Positions 16,355-25,852 of a stretch of DNA of 64,000 nt are shown piece by piece (within the stretch, counting starts at the first letter, position 1; every line of letters begins with the position of its first letter). Below the pieces are notes generated by a model, which worked only from the letters and a program-made list of their open reading frames with translations, made no database searches and was not told the origin of the DNA. The translations under genes and the position numbers were made by a program. The stretch is from Bacillus sp. FJAT-18017 (lineage in GTDB: Bacteria; Bacillota; Bacilli; Bacillales; Cytobacillaceae). The DNA lies in the NCBI RefSeq assembly GCF_001278805.1, contig NZ_CP012602.1:1033001-1097000 (forward strand). The letters are read 5' to 3'.

Positions 16355-18175
16355 GTGGCCTATAAATCCCGGCTGGCACTGCTTATTCTTATTGATTCAT
16401 TTCTAGTTCTGAGTGCTGTCTACATTAGTTATATTCCGTTGCATCCGTCATTGGGGATTACTTCATTTCCTGCGGTAACTGTAAGTGCCGTTACACTGTT
16501 AGTTAGCCATCATATTTTTTCATTTTATTATCGTCTTTACCAAAAAGCATGGGAATATGCGAGCATAGGTGAACTAATTGCAATTACGAAGGCGGTTACC
16601 TTTTCTGTGTTAATGACAACCTTAATGGAATTTGTTGTTTACAGACAAATCCATGTACGAGGATTAATTAGCACATGGATGGTATACATCTTGGCCATTG
16701 GAGGATCAAGATTTATATGGAGATCATTTAGAGATTCTGTGATCCGTAAAGCCACAAACAAGAAACGTGCATTAATTATCGGTGCGGGTTCTGCAGGGAC
16801 AATGGTTGTAAGACAGCTGCAACATAATCCCGATGCGGAGCTGCTTCCGGTAGGGTTTATTGATGATGACTCGAGAAAACATAAATTACAGCTTTATAAT
16901 ATCCCGGTAATTGGTGGGATTGAGCATATTCAAGAATCGGTAGAGAAGCTGAATATTGACCATATCATTATTGCCATCCCATCGTTAAGCAAAAAGGAAC
17001 TGAACCGCATTTTTAATGAGTGTTCGGCAACTAGGGCAAAAACGAAAATCATCCCAATGCTTGAAGATTTAATGACTGGGAAAGTATCCGTCAACAACTT
17101 TAGGGATGTCGAAGTTGAGGATCTACTTGGCAGGGAACCGGTCAAGCTTGATATGGATAGTATAGCGAATTATGTAACTGGAAAAACAGTTCTGGTCACA
17201 GGAGCAGGTGGCTCAATTGGCTCGGAAATTTGCCGCCAAATTAGCATCTTCCATCCGGCAAAACTTGTCCTTCTAGGCCACGGAGAGAACAGCATCTATC
17301 TGATTGATATGGAACTTAGGAGAAAGTACGGAGAACAATTTGCAATCATTCCGGTCATTGGTGATATCCAGGACCGGGATCGGATATTCGAAGTAATGGA
17401 AGAACACCAGCCGAACGTTGTATACCATGCTGCAGCACATAAGCATGTACCGTTAATGGAATACAATCCACGTGAAGCAGTAAAAAACAATGTCTTTGGT
17501 ACAAAGAATGTAGCAGAGGCTGCAGACACATTTGGCGTGGAAACGTTTGTCCTGATTTCATCTGACAAAGCAGTAAACCCAACAAATGTGATGGGAGCAA
17601 CAAAACGCATTGCTGAAATGATTATTCAGAAGCTTGATCAGGAAAGCGAGACTAGGTTTGTAGCTGTGCGGTTCGGAAATGTCCTTGGAAGTCGGGGTAG
17701 TGTTATTCCGTTGTTTAAAAAGCAGATTCAAGCTGGTGGACCGGTGACAGTTACTCATCCTGATATGACACGGTACTTTATGACAATCCCGGAAGCATCT
17801 AGGCTTGTTATTCAGGCAGGAGCGCTTGCAAGAGGTGGAGAGGTTTTCGTCCTGGATATGGGAGAGCCGGTTAAGATTGTTGACCTGGCCAGAAATCTGA
17901 TTAAACTGTCAGGCTATACTATAGAAGAAATCGGGATTCAATACTCTGGAATACGTCCTGGAGAAAAGATGTTTGAAGAGCTTCTGAACGAAAAAGAAGT
18001 GCATCCAGAGCCGGTATATCCAAAGATATTTATAGGGAAAGCTGTGTTGGAGCAGGAAAAAGAGATTGAATACCTGCTTGAAAGGTTTGAGAGTTTCTCT
18101 GCTGAAGAGATGAAGGAGTATGTTATTAATTTGGCTAACAGGAAACGAAATCAGATTCTTTCATTGGCTAAGTAA
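16355..18175 (+). CDS. epsC: EpsC-type nucleoside-sugar 4,6-dehydratase, membrane-bound
   Basis: This 606-residue protein has four N-terminal membrane helices (to about residue 125), a first nucleotide-binding region (IIGAGSAGTMVVR), and a C-terminal extended SDR domain with TGAGGSIGSE and SSDKAVNPTNVMG, in which Asp-Lys replaces the usual Tyr-x-x-x-Lys arrangement as in WbpM/EpsC/CapD. The family converts UDP-GlcNAc to the 4-keto-6-deoxy sugar. GTG at 16355 follows AAGGGGA at a rather long distance. The downstream sugar transferase and SDR reductase suggest that the product becomes a 6-deoxy-HexNAc such as QuiNAc or FucNAc at the start of the repeat unit; no PglE/EpsN-like aminotransferase for bacillosamine is present. 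Confidence 0.92.
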   Translation: MAYKSRLALLILIDSFLVLSAVYISYIPLHPSLGITSFPAVTVSAVTLLVSHHIFSFYYRLYQKAWEYASIGELIAITKAVTFSVLMTTLMEFVVYRQIHVRGLISTWMVYILAIGGSRFIWRSFRDSVIRKATNKKRALIIGAGSAGTMVVRQLQHNPDAELLPVGFIDDDSRKHKLQLYNIPVIGGIEHIQESVEKLNIDHIIIAIPSLSKKELNRIFNECSATRAKTKIIPMLEDLMTGKVSVNNFRDVEVEDLLGREPVKLDMDSIANYVTGKTVLVTGAGGSIGSEICRQISIFHPAKLVLLGHGENSIYLIDMELRRKYGEQFAIIPVIGDIQDRDRIFEVMEEHQPNVVYHAAAHKHVPLMEYNPREAVKNNVFGTKNVAEAADTFGVETFVLISSDKAVNPTNVMGATKRIAEMIIQKLDQESETRFVAVRFGNVLGSRGSVIPLFKKQIQAGGPVTVTHPDMTRYFMTIPEASRLVIQAGALARGGEVFVLDMGEPVKIVDLARNLIKLSGYTIEEIGIQYSGIRPGEKMFEELLNEKEVHPEPVYPKIFIGKAVLEQEKEIEYLLERFESFSAEEMKEYVINLANRKRNQILSLAK

Positions 18176-18223
18176 GCTACCCACCAGTAGACAAAAATAA
18201 AATTATATTATATTTATACGCAC

Positions 18224-18264
18224 CACCTGCCTGCATGATTATTCATGTAGGTGGGTTTGTTTTT
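18224..18264 (+). terminator. Terminator-like hairpin after epsC
   Basis: CCACCTGCCTGCATG pairs, with a small bulge, with CATGTAGGTGGG, followed by TTTGTTTTTT. Inside an EAR-controlled operon this is a candidate terminator for antiterminated read-through. Confidence 0.75.
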
Positions 18265-18685
18265 TGTGCACTTAATAAATAATTTGCAAAGGGAAGTTGA
18301 TCGCACATCAGGAGGTACTCCTTTTAAACCGTCAATTAATATTTGCTTGGTGTAGGGGTATTCACAAGAGGGATGATAAACGGATGACTGTTATTTAGTT
18401 TAAAAATGGCCTTTTATATAGCAGTTGTCGTCATTTGAAAGCACAGTATAAGAGTTTTTGGATTTCATTTCCAAATACGTTAAAGCTGCAAGGAGCTTTA
18501 GGTTCAAAAGGGTGGAATATACTTCTGTTCCGACCAATATAAGGCGGGAGAAGGAAGAAGAAGTTCCTTACGAGGTAACTATTTGAAAAGGATATTATTT
18601 AGTGGGTTAGTAGTTGGTTTGAAGAGTTAAATTAATATTCTAACTAAGTCCTAATCTACTAAAAAAATTTAAGGAGTGTAACTGA
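18265..18685 (+). other. Non-coding stretch between epsC and the sugar transferase
   Basis: About 420 bases contain no supported gene. Small hairpins (for example around AGCTGCAAGGAGCTTT near 18485) are present but match nothing I recognise. It marks the boundary between the conserved kinase/epsC module and the AT-rich variable glycan genes and may hold a second promoter. Confidence 0.4.
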
Positions 18686-19312
18686 ATGTATATGAAAATT
18701 AAAAGATTGATTGATATCGTTCTTTCTTTAATTGGACTAGTAATATTATCACCGATTTTTTTAATTTTGATTATTTCTATTAAGCTTGACTCAAAAGGTC
18801 CGGTTCTATTTAAGCAAAAGCGTGTAGGAATTAACAAGGCACATTTCAACATATTGAAATTCCGTACTATGAGAATAGATACCCCGAAGGACACACCGAC
18901 TCATTTATTAGGTAATCCAGAACTGTATATCACAAGGATGGGTAAATTTTTGAGAAAAACTTCACTTGATGAGCTTCCACAGATTTGGAATATTTTTGTG
19001 GGACAGATGAGTATAATTGGGCCTAGACCAGCACTATGGAACCAGTATGACTTGATTGCTGAACGCGATAAGTATGGTGCTAACTATGTACTGCCTGGAT
19101 TAACTGGTTGGGCACAGATTAATGGTAGGGATGAACTTCCTATTGAAGTTAAGGCTAAGTTGGATGGGGAGTATGTCAAGAAGATTAGCTTTTCGATGGA
19201 TATTAAGTGTTTCTTTTTGACCATTGTTAGTGTTTTAAAGAGTGATGGGGTTATTGAAGGTGGTACAGGAGCTGAGAAAGAAGTTTCTAGTTTCAAGAAA
19301 ACCAGTTCATAA
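18686..19312 (+). CDS. Initiating sugar transferase (undecaprenyl-phosphate HexNAc-1-P transferase)
   Basis: The 208-residue protein is a single-domain polyprenyl-phosphate sugar-phosphate transferase: one membrane segment (10-31), then KRVGINKAHFNILKFRTM, the D-E-L-P-Q-x-W-N segment and SIIGPRPAL, all hallmarks of the bacterial sugar transferase family (EpsL, PglC, WcaJ C-terminus). It places the first sugar phosphate on the lipid carrier on the inner membrane face. AAGGAGTG precedes ATG. With EpsC upstream and an SDR downstream, the first sugar is probably a 6-deoxy-HexNAc or its 4-keto form. Confidence 0.92.
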   Translation: MYMKIKRLIDIVLSLIGLVILSPIFLILIISIKLDSKGPVLFKQKRVGINKAHFNILKFRTMRIDTPKDTPTHLLGNPELYITRMGKFLRKTSLDELPQIWNIFVGQMSIIGPRPALWNQYDLIAERDKYGANYVLPGLTGWAQINGRDELPIEVKAKLDGEYVKKISFSMDIKCFFLTIVSVLKSDGVIEGGTGAEKEVSSFKKTSS

Positions 19313-19343
19313 TGGATGTAAAAATAATAATAGAGGTGTTTAA

Positions 19344-20228
19344 ATGCTTTTAGTCACAGGACTTACTGGCCATACGGGAAGATACTTTTTACAAGAACTT
19401 ATTAATAATAAATATAATGGTCCTATTCGATGTATTGTTAGAGAATCATCTGATACTAGCTTAATAGATAACAGTGGATTAAATATAGAAAAATTTGTGG
19501 GTGACATTAGGGATGATGAATTTCTAGATAAGTGTATGAAAGGTGTTGAAACAATAGTTCATATTGTGAATATCAGGCATACAGTTCGAATCATTAAAGT
19601 AGCGATTAATAATGATGTGTCTAGGGCGATTTGTGTTCATACAACTGGCATATATTCGAAATTTAAAGTTGCATCAGAGGAATATAAAGATATTGAAGCG
19701 GAACTTAAAAATGTACTTGCTGGAAATAAAATCAAGGTAACAATTTTACGTCCGACTATGATATACGGTGACTTGTGTGATCATAATATGAGCAGATTTA
19801 TAAAAATGGTTGATAGATTGAGGGTCTTCCCAGTAATCAATTACGGCCAGGGATTAATTCAGCCTGTAAATGCCCGCGATCTTGGGAGAGCGTACTATGA
19901 TGTTCTGATGATGCCTGTAGAGCAAGCAAAAGCAGAATATAATCTATCTGGAGACAAACCAATCGAGTTGATCGAAGCTTTAAAAATTATTAGTAATAAA
20001 CTTGATAAAAAAACTATCTTTATTAGTTTTCCATTAGGCTTTGGAGTACTTCTAGCCAGATGCTTAAAAATAGTAACATTAAAAAAAATCGATTACGTTG
20101 AAAAGGTTCAACGAATGAGTGAAGATAGGTGCTTCTCACATAAAGAGGCAAGAAGAGACTTCGGATATAATCCTGAACCGTTTGATATTGGTATTGGAAG
20201 AGAAGTTAAGGAATATCTCAATAGATAG
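19344..20228 (+). CDS. NAD(P)-dependent sugar epimerase/reductase (SDR)
   Basis: The 294-residue protein starts with the Rossmann motif VTGLTGHTGRYF and has ILRPTMIYGD and QPVNARDLGRA typical of extended/atypical SDRs. A canonical Tyr-x-x-x-Lys is not obvious, although EYKDIEAE occupies that area. Following a 4,6-dehydratase and the initiating transferase, the best inference is a 4-keto reductase comparable to WbpV or WreQ, which make QuiNAc from the 4-keto intermediate. Epimerisation is the alternative. Confidence 0.75.
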   Translation: MLLVTGLTGHTGRYFLQELINNKYNGPIRCIVRESSDTSLIDNSGLNIEKFVGDIRDDEFLDKCMKGVETIVHIVNIRHTVRIIKVAINNDVSRAICVHTTGIYSKFKVASEEYKDIEAELKNVLAGNKIKVTILRPTMIYGDLCDHNMSRFIKMVDRLRVFPVINYGQGLIQPVNARDLGRAYYDVLMMPVEQAKAEYNLSGDKPIELIEALKIISNKLDKKTIFISFPLGFGVLLARCLKIVTLKKIDYVEKVQRMSEDRCFSHKEARRDFGYNPEPFDIGIGREVKEYLNR

Positions 20229-20243
20229 CAGGTGTTTTAAGTA

Positions 20244-21332
20244 GTGGGAAAGAGAATTTTAATTTTATCAAATCATTTTATAACATTATATAACTTTAGG
20301 AAAGAGTTAATCGCAAAGCTGATACAAGAAGGTCATGAGGTAATTATTTCGATGCCAGAAGCTGAAGAAAATAGCTTCTTCAGCGATATGGGTTGCACAA
20401 TCATTGACACACCTATAGATCGTCGTGGGATTAATCCAATTAAAGATATTGGGCTTGTTTTTAGTTATATTAAAATAATGAAAAAAGCAAATCCAGATAT
20501 AATATTTTCTTACACTATTAAACCGAATATCTACGGGTGTTTGGCATCTAATCTTTTAAAGAAGAAGCAAGTTAGCAATATAACCGGCACAGGTGCGACA
20601 TTTTTAAAGAGGAATGTCATAAGTACAGTTGCCAAAATGTTGTATAAAATATCACTCAAGAGATCATATAAAGTATTTTTCCAAAATACTGGGGATAGGG
20701 ATTACTTTGTTGAAAATAAGATGGTGAAAAATAATTATTCTATGCTTCCTGGTTCAGGAGTGAATTTAGAACAGTATACGCTTTGTGAATTTCCATCGAA
20801 TAATCAGATTAATTTTATTTTTATAGGAAGGATAATGCAACTAAAAGGTATTGACCAGTATCTTGAGGCTGCAAAAAGGGTGAAAGCAAGCTATCCTAAT
20901 ACAAACTTCTATATTGCAGGTTTTATTGAGGAAGAGAGATATAAGGCAATCATTGATGAATATCATTCAAAGGGGATTATTAACTATATCGGCTTCCAAA
21001 AGGATATAAAATCTTGGGTAAAAAAATGTCACTGTACAATTCTTCCGTCTCATGGAGGAGAAGGAGTTCCAAACGTCCTACTAGAGTCAGCTGCGATGGG
21101 CAGAGTTTGTATAGCTACTAAAATTAGTGGTTCTATGGATGTAATTGATGATAGCTCGTCAGGTTATTTGTTCAATACAGGAGATGCTGAAAGCTTAACT
21201 GAAAAGGTTATGCGTTTTTTAGAGTTAAATTACTCTGCTCAAAAACAAATGGGGTTAGTTGGTAGGAAAAAAGTTGAAAGAGAATTTGATAGAAATATAG
21301 TCATTAATGCATATTTGAAAGAAGTAGAGTAG
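20244..21332 (+). CDS. Glycosyltransferase family 4
   Basis: The 362-residue protein has the GT-B layout: N-terminal ILILSNHFITLYNFRKELI, an inter-domain NFIFIGRIMQLKGIDQYLEA, and the donor-binding segment PSHGGEGVPNVLLESAAMG, in which an E-x7-E-like arrangement is recognisable. Such retaining enzymes transfer hexoses or HexNAc to the lipid-linked unit. Start is GTG at 20244 after CAGGTG; 15 bases separate it from the SDR gene. Donor and linkage cannot be read from sequence. Confidence 0.88.
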   Translation: MGKRILILSNHFITLYNFRKELIAKLIQEGHEVIISMPEAEENSFFSDMGCTIIDTPIDRRGINPIKDIGLVFSYIKIMKKANPDIIFSYTIKPNIYGCLASNLLKKKQVSNITGTGATFLKRNVISTVAKMLYKISLKRSYKVFFQNTGDRDYFVENKMVKNNYSMLPGSGVNLEQYTLCEFPSNNQINFIFIGRIMQLKGIDQYLEAAKRVKASYPNTNFYIAGFIEEERYKAIIDEYHSKGIINYIGFQKDIKSWVKKCHCTILPSHGGEGVPNVLLESAAMGRVCIATKISGSMDVIDDSSSGYLFNTGDAESLTEKVMRFLELNYSAQKQMGLVGRKKVEREFDRNIVINAYLKEVE

Positions 21333-21351
21333 ATATAGGGGGAGACTTTGG

Positions 21352-22239
21352 TTGGATTATAAGAAACTTATTACAAATCAAGAAATGCGATTCAAGATAT
21401 TACACATATTAAGGTTCATACCGGATGAAATAATGGTTAAATTACAATATAGAATTAAAATGGGTCGAAAACTCAATCTAAAGAATCCACAAAGATTTAC
21501 TGAAAAACTCCAATGGTACAAGTTATATTACAGAATACCTTTAATGACACAATGCGCAGATAAATATAAAGTACGAGAATATATAAAATCTAAAGGTTTA
21601 TCTAACACTTTAAATAAACTATATGCAGTCCATGACTCCCTTGATGAAATAAACCTTACTTCTTTACCAGAAAAGTTTGTAATAAAGACCACTAATGGTA
21701 GTGGGACGAACTTTTTTTGCAGAGATAAATCGAAATTCTCATTAGAGGATGTAAAAAGCTCTCTAAGTGATTGGGTCAAAAGAGATATTTATTCCGCAGG
21801 AAGAGAGTGGTCTTACAAAGATGTGGCACCCAAAGTTATTGTTGAAGAACTTTTAGAAGATAAAAAAAACCAATTTGATGGAATTAATGATTACAAATTT
21901 TTGTGCTTTAATGGAAAGGCAAAATATATTGTATTAGATGTTGATAGGCATATAGAACATAAGAGAAATATTTATGATATTGACTGGAATTTTATCAATG
22001 TAAGCACAGATCACCCAAATATTAGCGAAAGTATTCCAAAGCCTGAAGGATTTGAAGAGATGTTGGCAATTGCAAACCAACTTGCGGCAGATTTTCCTTT
22101 TGTACGAGTAGACTTATACTGGGTTAATGGTAAGGTGTATTTTGGTGAATTAACGTTTTATCCATGGACAGGTTATGTTCAATTTAATCCGGATGAATTT
22201 GATTTCATCCTAGGTAATCAGTTTGATTTACCGATTTAA
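21352..22239 (+). CDS. TupA-like ATP-grasp protein
   Basis: The 295-residue product matches the TupA-like ATP-grasp family by N-P-Q-R-F-T-E-K-L-Q-W-Y-K near residue 45, CADKYKVREYI, KTTNGSG and DYKFLCFNGKAKYI, with a C-terminal FVRVDLYWVNGKVYFGELTFYP containing the metal-binding acidic residues. TupA is linked to teichuronopeptide synthesis, joining amino acids to polyuronic acid; relatives sit in many polysaccharide loci. TTG at 21352 follows GGGGGAG. With UDP-GlcA/GalA enzymes at the end of this locus, amide substitution of a uronic acid is a reasonable inference. Confidence 0.85.
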   Translation: MDYKKLITNQEMRFKILHILRFIPDEIMVKLQYRIKMGRKLNLKNPQRFTEKLQWYKLYYRIPLMTQCADKYKVREYIKSKGLSNTLNKLYAVHDSLDEINLTSLPEKFVIKTTNGSGTNFFCRDKSKFSLEDVKSSLSDWVKRDIYSAGREWSYKDVAPKVIVEELLEDKKNQFDGINDYKFLCFNGKAKYIVLDVDRHIEHKRNIYDIDWNFINVSTDHPNISESIPKPEGFEEMLAIANQLAADFPFVRVDLYWVNGKVYFGELTFYPWTGYVQFNPDEFDFILGNQFDLPI

Positions 22240-22417
22240 TATTTAGAGATGGTATGGTGAAGAAAATACTTAAGGGATTAATTACTTTAAAAAGTAAAGA
22301 TTGTAGCATCAGATTAATAATGGACCATTATTTGGAGAAATAACTTTGGCTGTTCTTGAAGAAGTATTTTAAAGAAAGATAGATTTATATAATTACCAAC
22401 TATAACATAATAGGAAA

Positions 22418-23383
22418 ATGGTGTGTTTAAATATGTATAATCCATTAGTTTCAATTATTATACCGGTATATAATGGGAGCAATTATTTAAAACAAAGTAT
22501 AGAAAGTGCACTAGCACAAACATATAAAAATATTGAAGTTGTTGTTGTAAATGATGGATCTACTGATGATGGAAAAACAGAACGTATTGCACTAAGCTAT
22601 GGAGAAAAAATTCGCTATTTTTACAAGGAAAATGGTGGTGTAGCTACTGCATTAAATTTTGGAATTGAGAATATGACTGGTAATTGGTTCTCATGGTTAA
22701 GTCATGATGATTTATATATGCCGAATAAAATAGAATCTCAAATTAGAAAAATAAATGAGCTAGATTTAAATACTGAAAGTACAATTATCTCTTGCAAAAA
22801 TGGCTATATAGATGCAAATGGTTCAAAAGTTATTTATCCAAATAATTTTAATAGTGGATTATTTTCAGGGAACGAAATGTTTGCACTACTATTAAAAGGT
22901 CAAAATTTAAATGGATGTTCTTTATTAATACCCAAAAAAGCTTTAATAGAAACAAAAGGGTTCAATATTAATTATAGATTTATTCAAGATTTTACTTGTT
23001 GGGTTGATTTAGCTTTGAATAATAATAGTTTTTATCTTTATGACGAGGAGCTCGTAAAATCACGGTTACATGGTGAGCAGGATACAATTCGTCTTTCAAG
23101 TGTACATCCCAAAGAAATAGATGATTTTCTGAATAAACTGTTGCTTAGGTTTAAAGTGGATGTAAGTAAAAATAAAAATTATATAAAGGATATTTTATTT
23201 TACTATTGTACGAGAAAAAATAATGTGAAATTTAGTCGTAAGTACAAAGAAGTTTTAATTGAAAATGGTCTATTTAATACTACTGATTATACGCAATATT
23301 TTGCTTTATTTGTGAGAGGAAAAATAATATGGTCTATGAGGAACATATATCGAACACTTGTTAACAAACAATATAGGAGATAG
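22418..23383 (+). CDS. Glycosyltransferase family 2
   Basis: The 321-residue protein begins with the GT-A signature VSIIIPVYNGSNYLKQSIES, followed by VVVNDGSTDDG and the metal-binding SHDDLYMPNK. It is an inverting transferase for one residue of the repeat. ATG at 22418 has AGGAAA too close; ATG at 22433 (MYNPLVS) is an equally good start. About 180 bases upstream are AT-rich with a short meaningless frame only. Confidence 0.9.
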   Translation: MVCLNMYNPLVSIIIPVYNGSNYLKQSIESALAQTYKNIEVVVVNDGSTDDGKTERIALSYGEKIRYFYKENGGVATALNFGIENMTGNWFSWLSHDDLYMPNKIESQIRKINELDLNTESTIISCKNGYIDANGSKVIYPNNFNSGLFSGNEMFALLLKGQNLNGCSLLIPKKALIETKGFNINYRFIQDFTCWVDLALNNNSFYLYDEELVKSRLHGEQDTIRLSSVHPKEIDDFLNKLLLRFKVDVSKNKNYIKDILFYYCTRKNNVKFSRKYKEVLIENGLFNTTDYTQYFALFVRGKIIWSMRNIYRTLVNKQYRR

Positions 23384-23386
23384 TTC

Positions 23387-24598
23387 ATGAAAATAATGCA
23401 AATAAATGCTGTTTATCCTACAGGTAGCACTGGAAAAATAGTGAAAGATATACACACTCAACTATTAGAATACGGACATGAATCAATTATTTGTTATGGG
23501 AGAGGCGATAAAATAAAAGAAGAGAATGTATACAAAACTGCACCAGAATTAATAATGAAAATGCAATCTTTGCGTTCAAAGATAACAGGTTATGCTTATG
23601 CAGGGTGTCTTTACTCCACATTCACTCTAATAAATATAATAAAAAAAGAAAAACCAGATGTTGTACATTTGCACTGTATAAATGCATTTATGGTAAATAT
23701 TTATAAACTGCTTAATTTTTTAAAGAATAATAAAATTAAAACCGTCCTAACACTGCATGCTGAATTTATGTATACGGCTGGACCTGGTCATGCTTTAGAT
23801 TGTGATGATTGGAAGACAGGTTATGGAAAAAGTTCACAAAAGGGTTTAAGACCGTCATCTAAAATATTCGATAGAAGCGTAGAAGAATGGCAAATGATGA
23901 AAAAAGCTTTCGATGGCTTCGATAATATTATTATAACATCAGTTTCGAAATGGTTGCATGATCGTGCGAAACAATCTCCTTTTTTTACAGAAAAATCAAT
24001 GAATGTTGTATTAAATGGAATTGACACTAATATCTTCAAACCTACAGATGCATCTGAATTAAAGAGAAGGTATAAGATAAGCAATGAAAAAATAGTTCTA
24101 CATGTTACACCAAACTTTAATGATCCTCTCAAAGGAGGAAAATATGTAATAGAAATAGCTAAACAGTTGCGGAATAAAAATGTCCTGTTTTTTGTTGTTG
24201 GTTTTAAAGGGGATAAAAGGAAATTACCGTCAAATATAGTACCCGTTTCACATACAAAGGATCAAGTTGAACTTGCAAAATACTATTCTATGTCAGATTT
24301 AACATTGTTAACAAGCGCTAGAGAAACCTTCTCGATGGTCTGTGCAGAATCATTATCATGTGGTACACCGGTTGTTGGGTTTGAAGCTGGAGGCCCTGAA
24401 ATGATATCACTCAAATCATATAGTGAATTTGTAAGGTATGCGGATATAGATGCTTTAAATAAAACGATTATTAATTGGTTAGACAAACGTGTATCCACTA
24501 AATCTATCATAGAAGAGGCAAGAAAGTCCTATTCTAAAGAAGTTATGTATAAGAATTATGAGAATTTATACAAGAGGTTAATTAGCTATGTTGAGTAA
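23387..24598 (+). CDS. Glycosyltransferase family 4
   Basis: The 403-residue protein opens with MKIMQINAVYPTGSTGKIV, typical of WcaC-like GT4 enzymes, has VVHLHCINAF in the N-terminal domain, and a C-terminal donor domain with LTSARETFSMVCAESLSCGTPVVGF. It starts three bases after the preceding GT2 and overlaps the polymerase gene by 11 bases, indicating tight coupling. The sugar specificity is unknown. Confidence 0.9.
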   Translation: MKIMQINAVYPTGSTGKIVKDIHTQLLEYGHESIICYGRGDKIKEENVYKTAPELIMKMQSLRSKITGYAYAGCLYSTFTLINIIKKEKPDVVHLHCINAFMVNIYKLLNFLKNNKIKTVLTLHAEFMYTAGPGHALDCDDWKTGYGKSSQKGLRPSSKIFDRSVEEWQMMKKAFDGFDNIIITSVSKWLHDRAKQSPFFTEKSMNVVLNGIDTNIFKPTDASELKRRYKISNEKIVLHVTPNFNDPLKGGKYVIEIAKQLRNKNVLFFVVGFKGDKRKLPSNIVPVSHTKDQVELAKYYSMSDLTLLTSARETFSMVCAESLSCGTPVVGFEAGGPEMISLKSYSEFVRYADIDALNKTIINWLDKRVSTKSIIEEARKSYSKEVMYKNYENLYKRLISYVE

Positions 24599-25787
24599 AA
24601 ATAATGATGTTCGGGACAATATTGTTTTGGGTTATTTTATTATAACAATATTATTATTTTCATTTATATCGACAGGTGGCTATAAGTATGGTAATCAATT
24701 ATTGCCTGATCCAGTTGTTTTTTATATAGAAAAGAACCCAATTTATTTTCACTTTTTTTTAAGCATTTCAGTGGCTGTTATTTTAAGTATTTTAATGAAA
24801 TTTAGGTTGAGGTTTGATATTATTGCGTTTTTTTTATTAATAAAAATAATTGTTATAATTATACCTATAACATATATTCCAGAATATATGAATTATATAG
24901 GAAGGATTAGCTATCATATTATTGCGTTTATTGTTTATTTAATAGCACTACAGACAAAAAATAATAAAATAGAAGCATTTACAAAGGTAGCAATTGTTTT
25001 TTCAATAATTTTATCTATACAAGTAATATTTACTAGTTATTATAATTATTTAAATTTAGGTATTGATTTTGGGAATATTCTCTATAAACATTACATGAGG
25101 ATTCCAATTGCTTCCTCTAATGTAATAGCTGCCTATTTAGTACCATGTATATTCTTGATTGCATATAACTCCAAACTAAGTAAATTTTCAAAAGCAATAA
25201 TATTACCTATTATTTTTTTAGGAGTGCTACTCACTAAATCAGATGGTGCTATTGTGGTTTTCATAGTAACGTTCATATTGTCAAAAGTTTTTCTGAGTAA
25301 AAAAGGTATTTATATTAAATTGTTCTTTTCTTTTCTAATTTTAATTGCATTTATTATTTATCTTGTTTTTATGCGCTCAAATATATATTCAATTATGAAT
25401 GGTAGATTTGAGGTTATTAGTAATGTTTTTAAAAATTGGGAGCAAAATATATTATTTGGAAATGGAGTAATATATGAAACTACAAATATTGGAAGCTTTA
25501 CAGGGGGTCACAACATTTTACTTGATACATTAAATCAATCAGGAATTATTGGTTTAACTGTATTTATAATGACAATATTTGTTGTATTTAAGAGAATATT
25601 TAGGTATAAAAAAGAGGAAAATAATGGAGTAGTATTTTTTATTGTAGCATTCCTAATTCATTCAATGGGTGAGGTCAACTACTACAACTATGTTGGTGAT
25701 GTACTACTTTGGTTTTTTGTGGGGATTTGTATTAATACTTTATATAGATTTAATTCTTCTCTAGTTTCTTCAAAAGAAAATCTATAA
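24588..25787 (+). CDS. Wzy-type O-antigen/exopolysaccharide polymerase
   Basis: The 399-residue protein is almost wholly membrane-embedded, with about ten to eleven hydrophobic segments and a large extracytoplasmic loop ending in GGHNILLDTLNQSGIIGL, the H-N-x-x-L pattern typical of Wzy/WaaL-type proteins. It would polymerise undecaprenyl-linked repeat units outside the membrane. Base composition is extremely AT-rich, as usual for wzy genes. Overlap with the upstream GT4 and presence of a flippase in the locus support the call. Confidence 0.85.
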   Translation: MLSKNNDVRDNIVLGYFIITILLFSFISTGGYKYGNQLLPDPVVFYIEKNPIYFHFFLSISVAVILSILMKFRLRFDIIAFFLLIKIIVIIIPITYIPEYMNYIGRISYHIIAFIVYLIALQTKNNKIEAFTKVAIVFSIILSIQVIFTSYYNYLNLGIDFGNILYKHYMRIPIASSNVIAAYLVPCIFLIAYNSKLSKFSKAIILPIIFLGVLLTKSDGAIVVFIVTFILSKVFLSKKGIYIKLFFSFLILIAFIIYLVFMRSNIYSIMNGRFEVISNVFKNWEQNILFGNGVIYETTNIGSFTGGHNILLDTLNQSGIIGLTVFIMTIFVVFKRIFRYKKEENNGVVFFIVAFLIHSMGEVNYYNYVGDVLLWFFVGICINTLYRFNSSLVSSKENL

Positions 25788-25852
25788 AAATAAATCTATA
25801 AAAATTGTTTTAATAAAAAAACAAAGAAAAATAATAGCAGGGGGAAAATATA

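Noticed and set aside
18440..18600. T-box-like GGGTGG segment before the sugar transferase
   Set aside because: Only a GGGTGGAA match; no specifier loop, no full T-box motif and no terminator/antiterminator pair.
22240..22417. Short frame VKKILKGLITLK between ATP-grasp and GT2 genes
   Set aside because: 28 codons, no motif, no good start signal; possibly a relic but not supportable.
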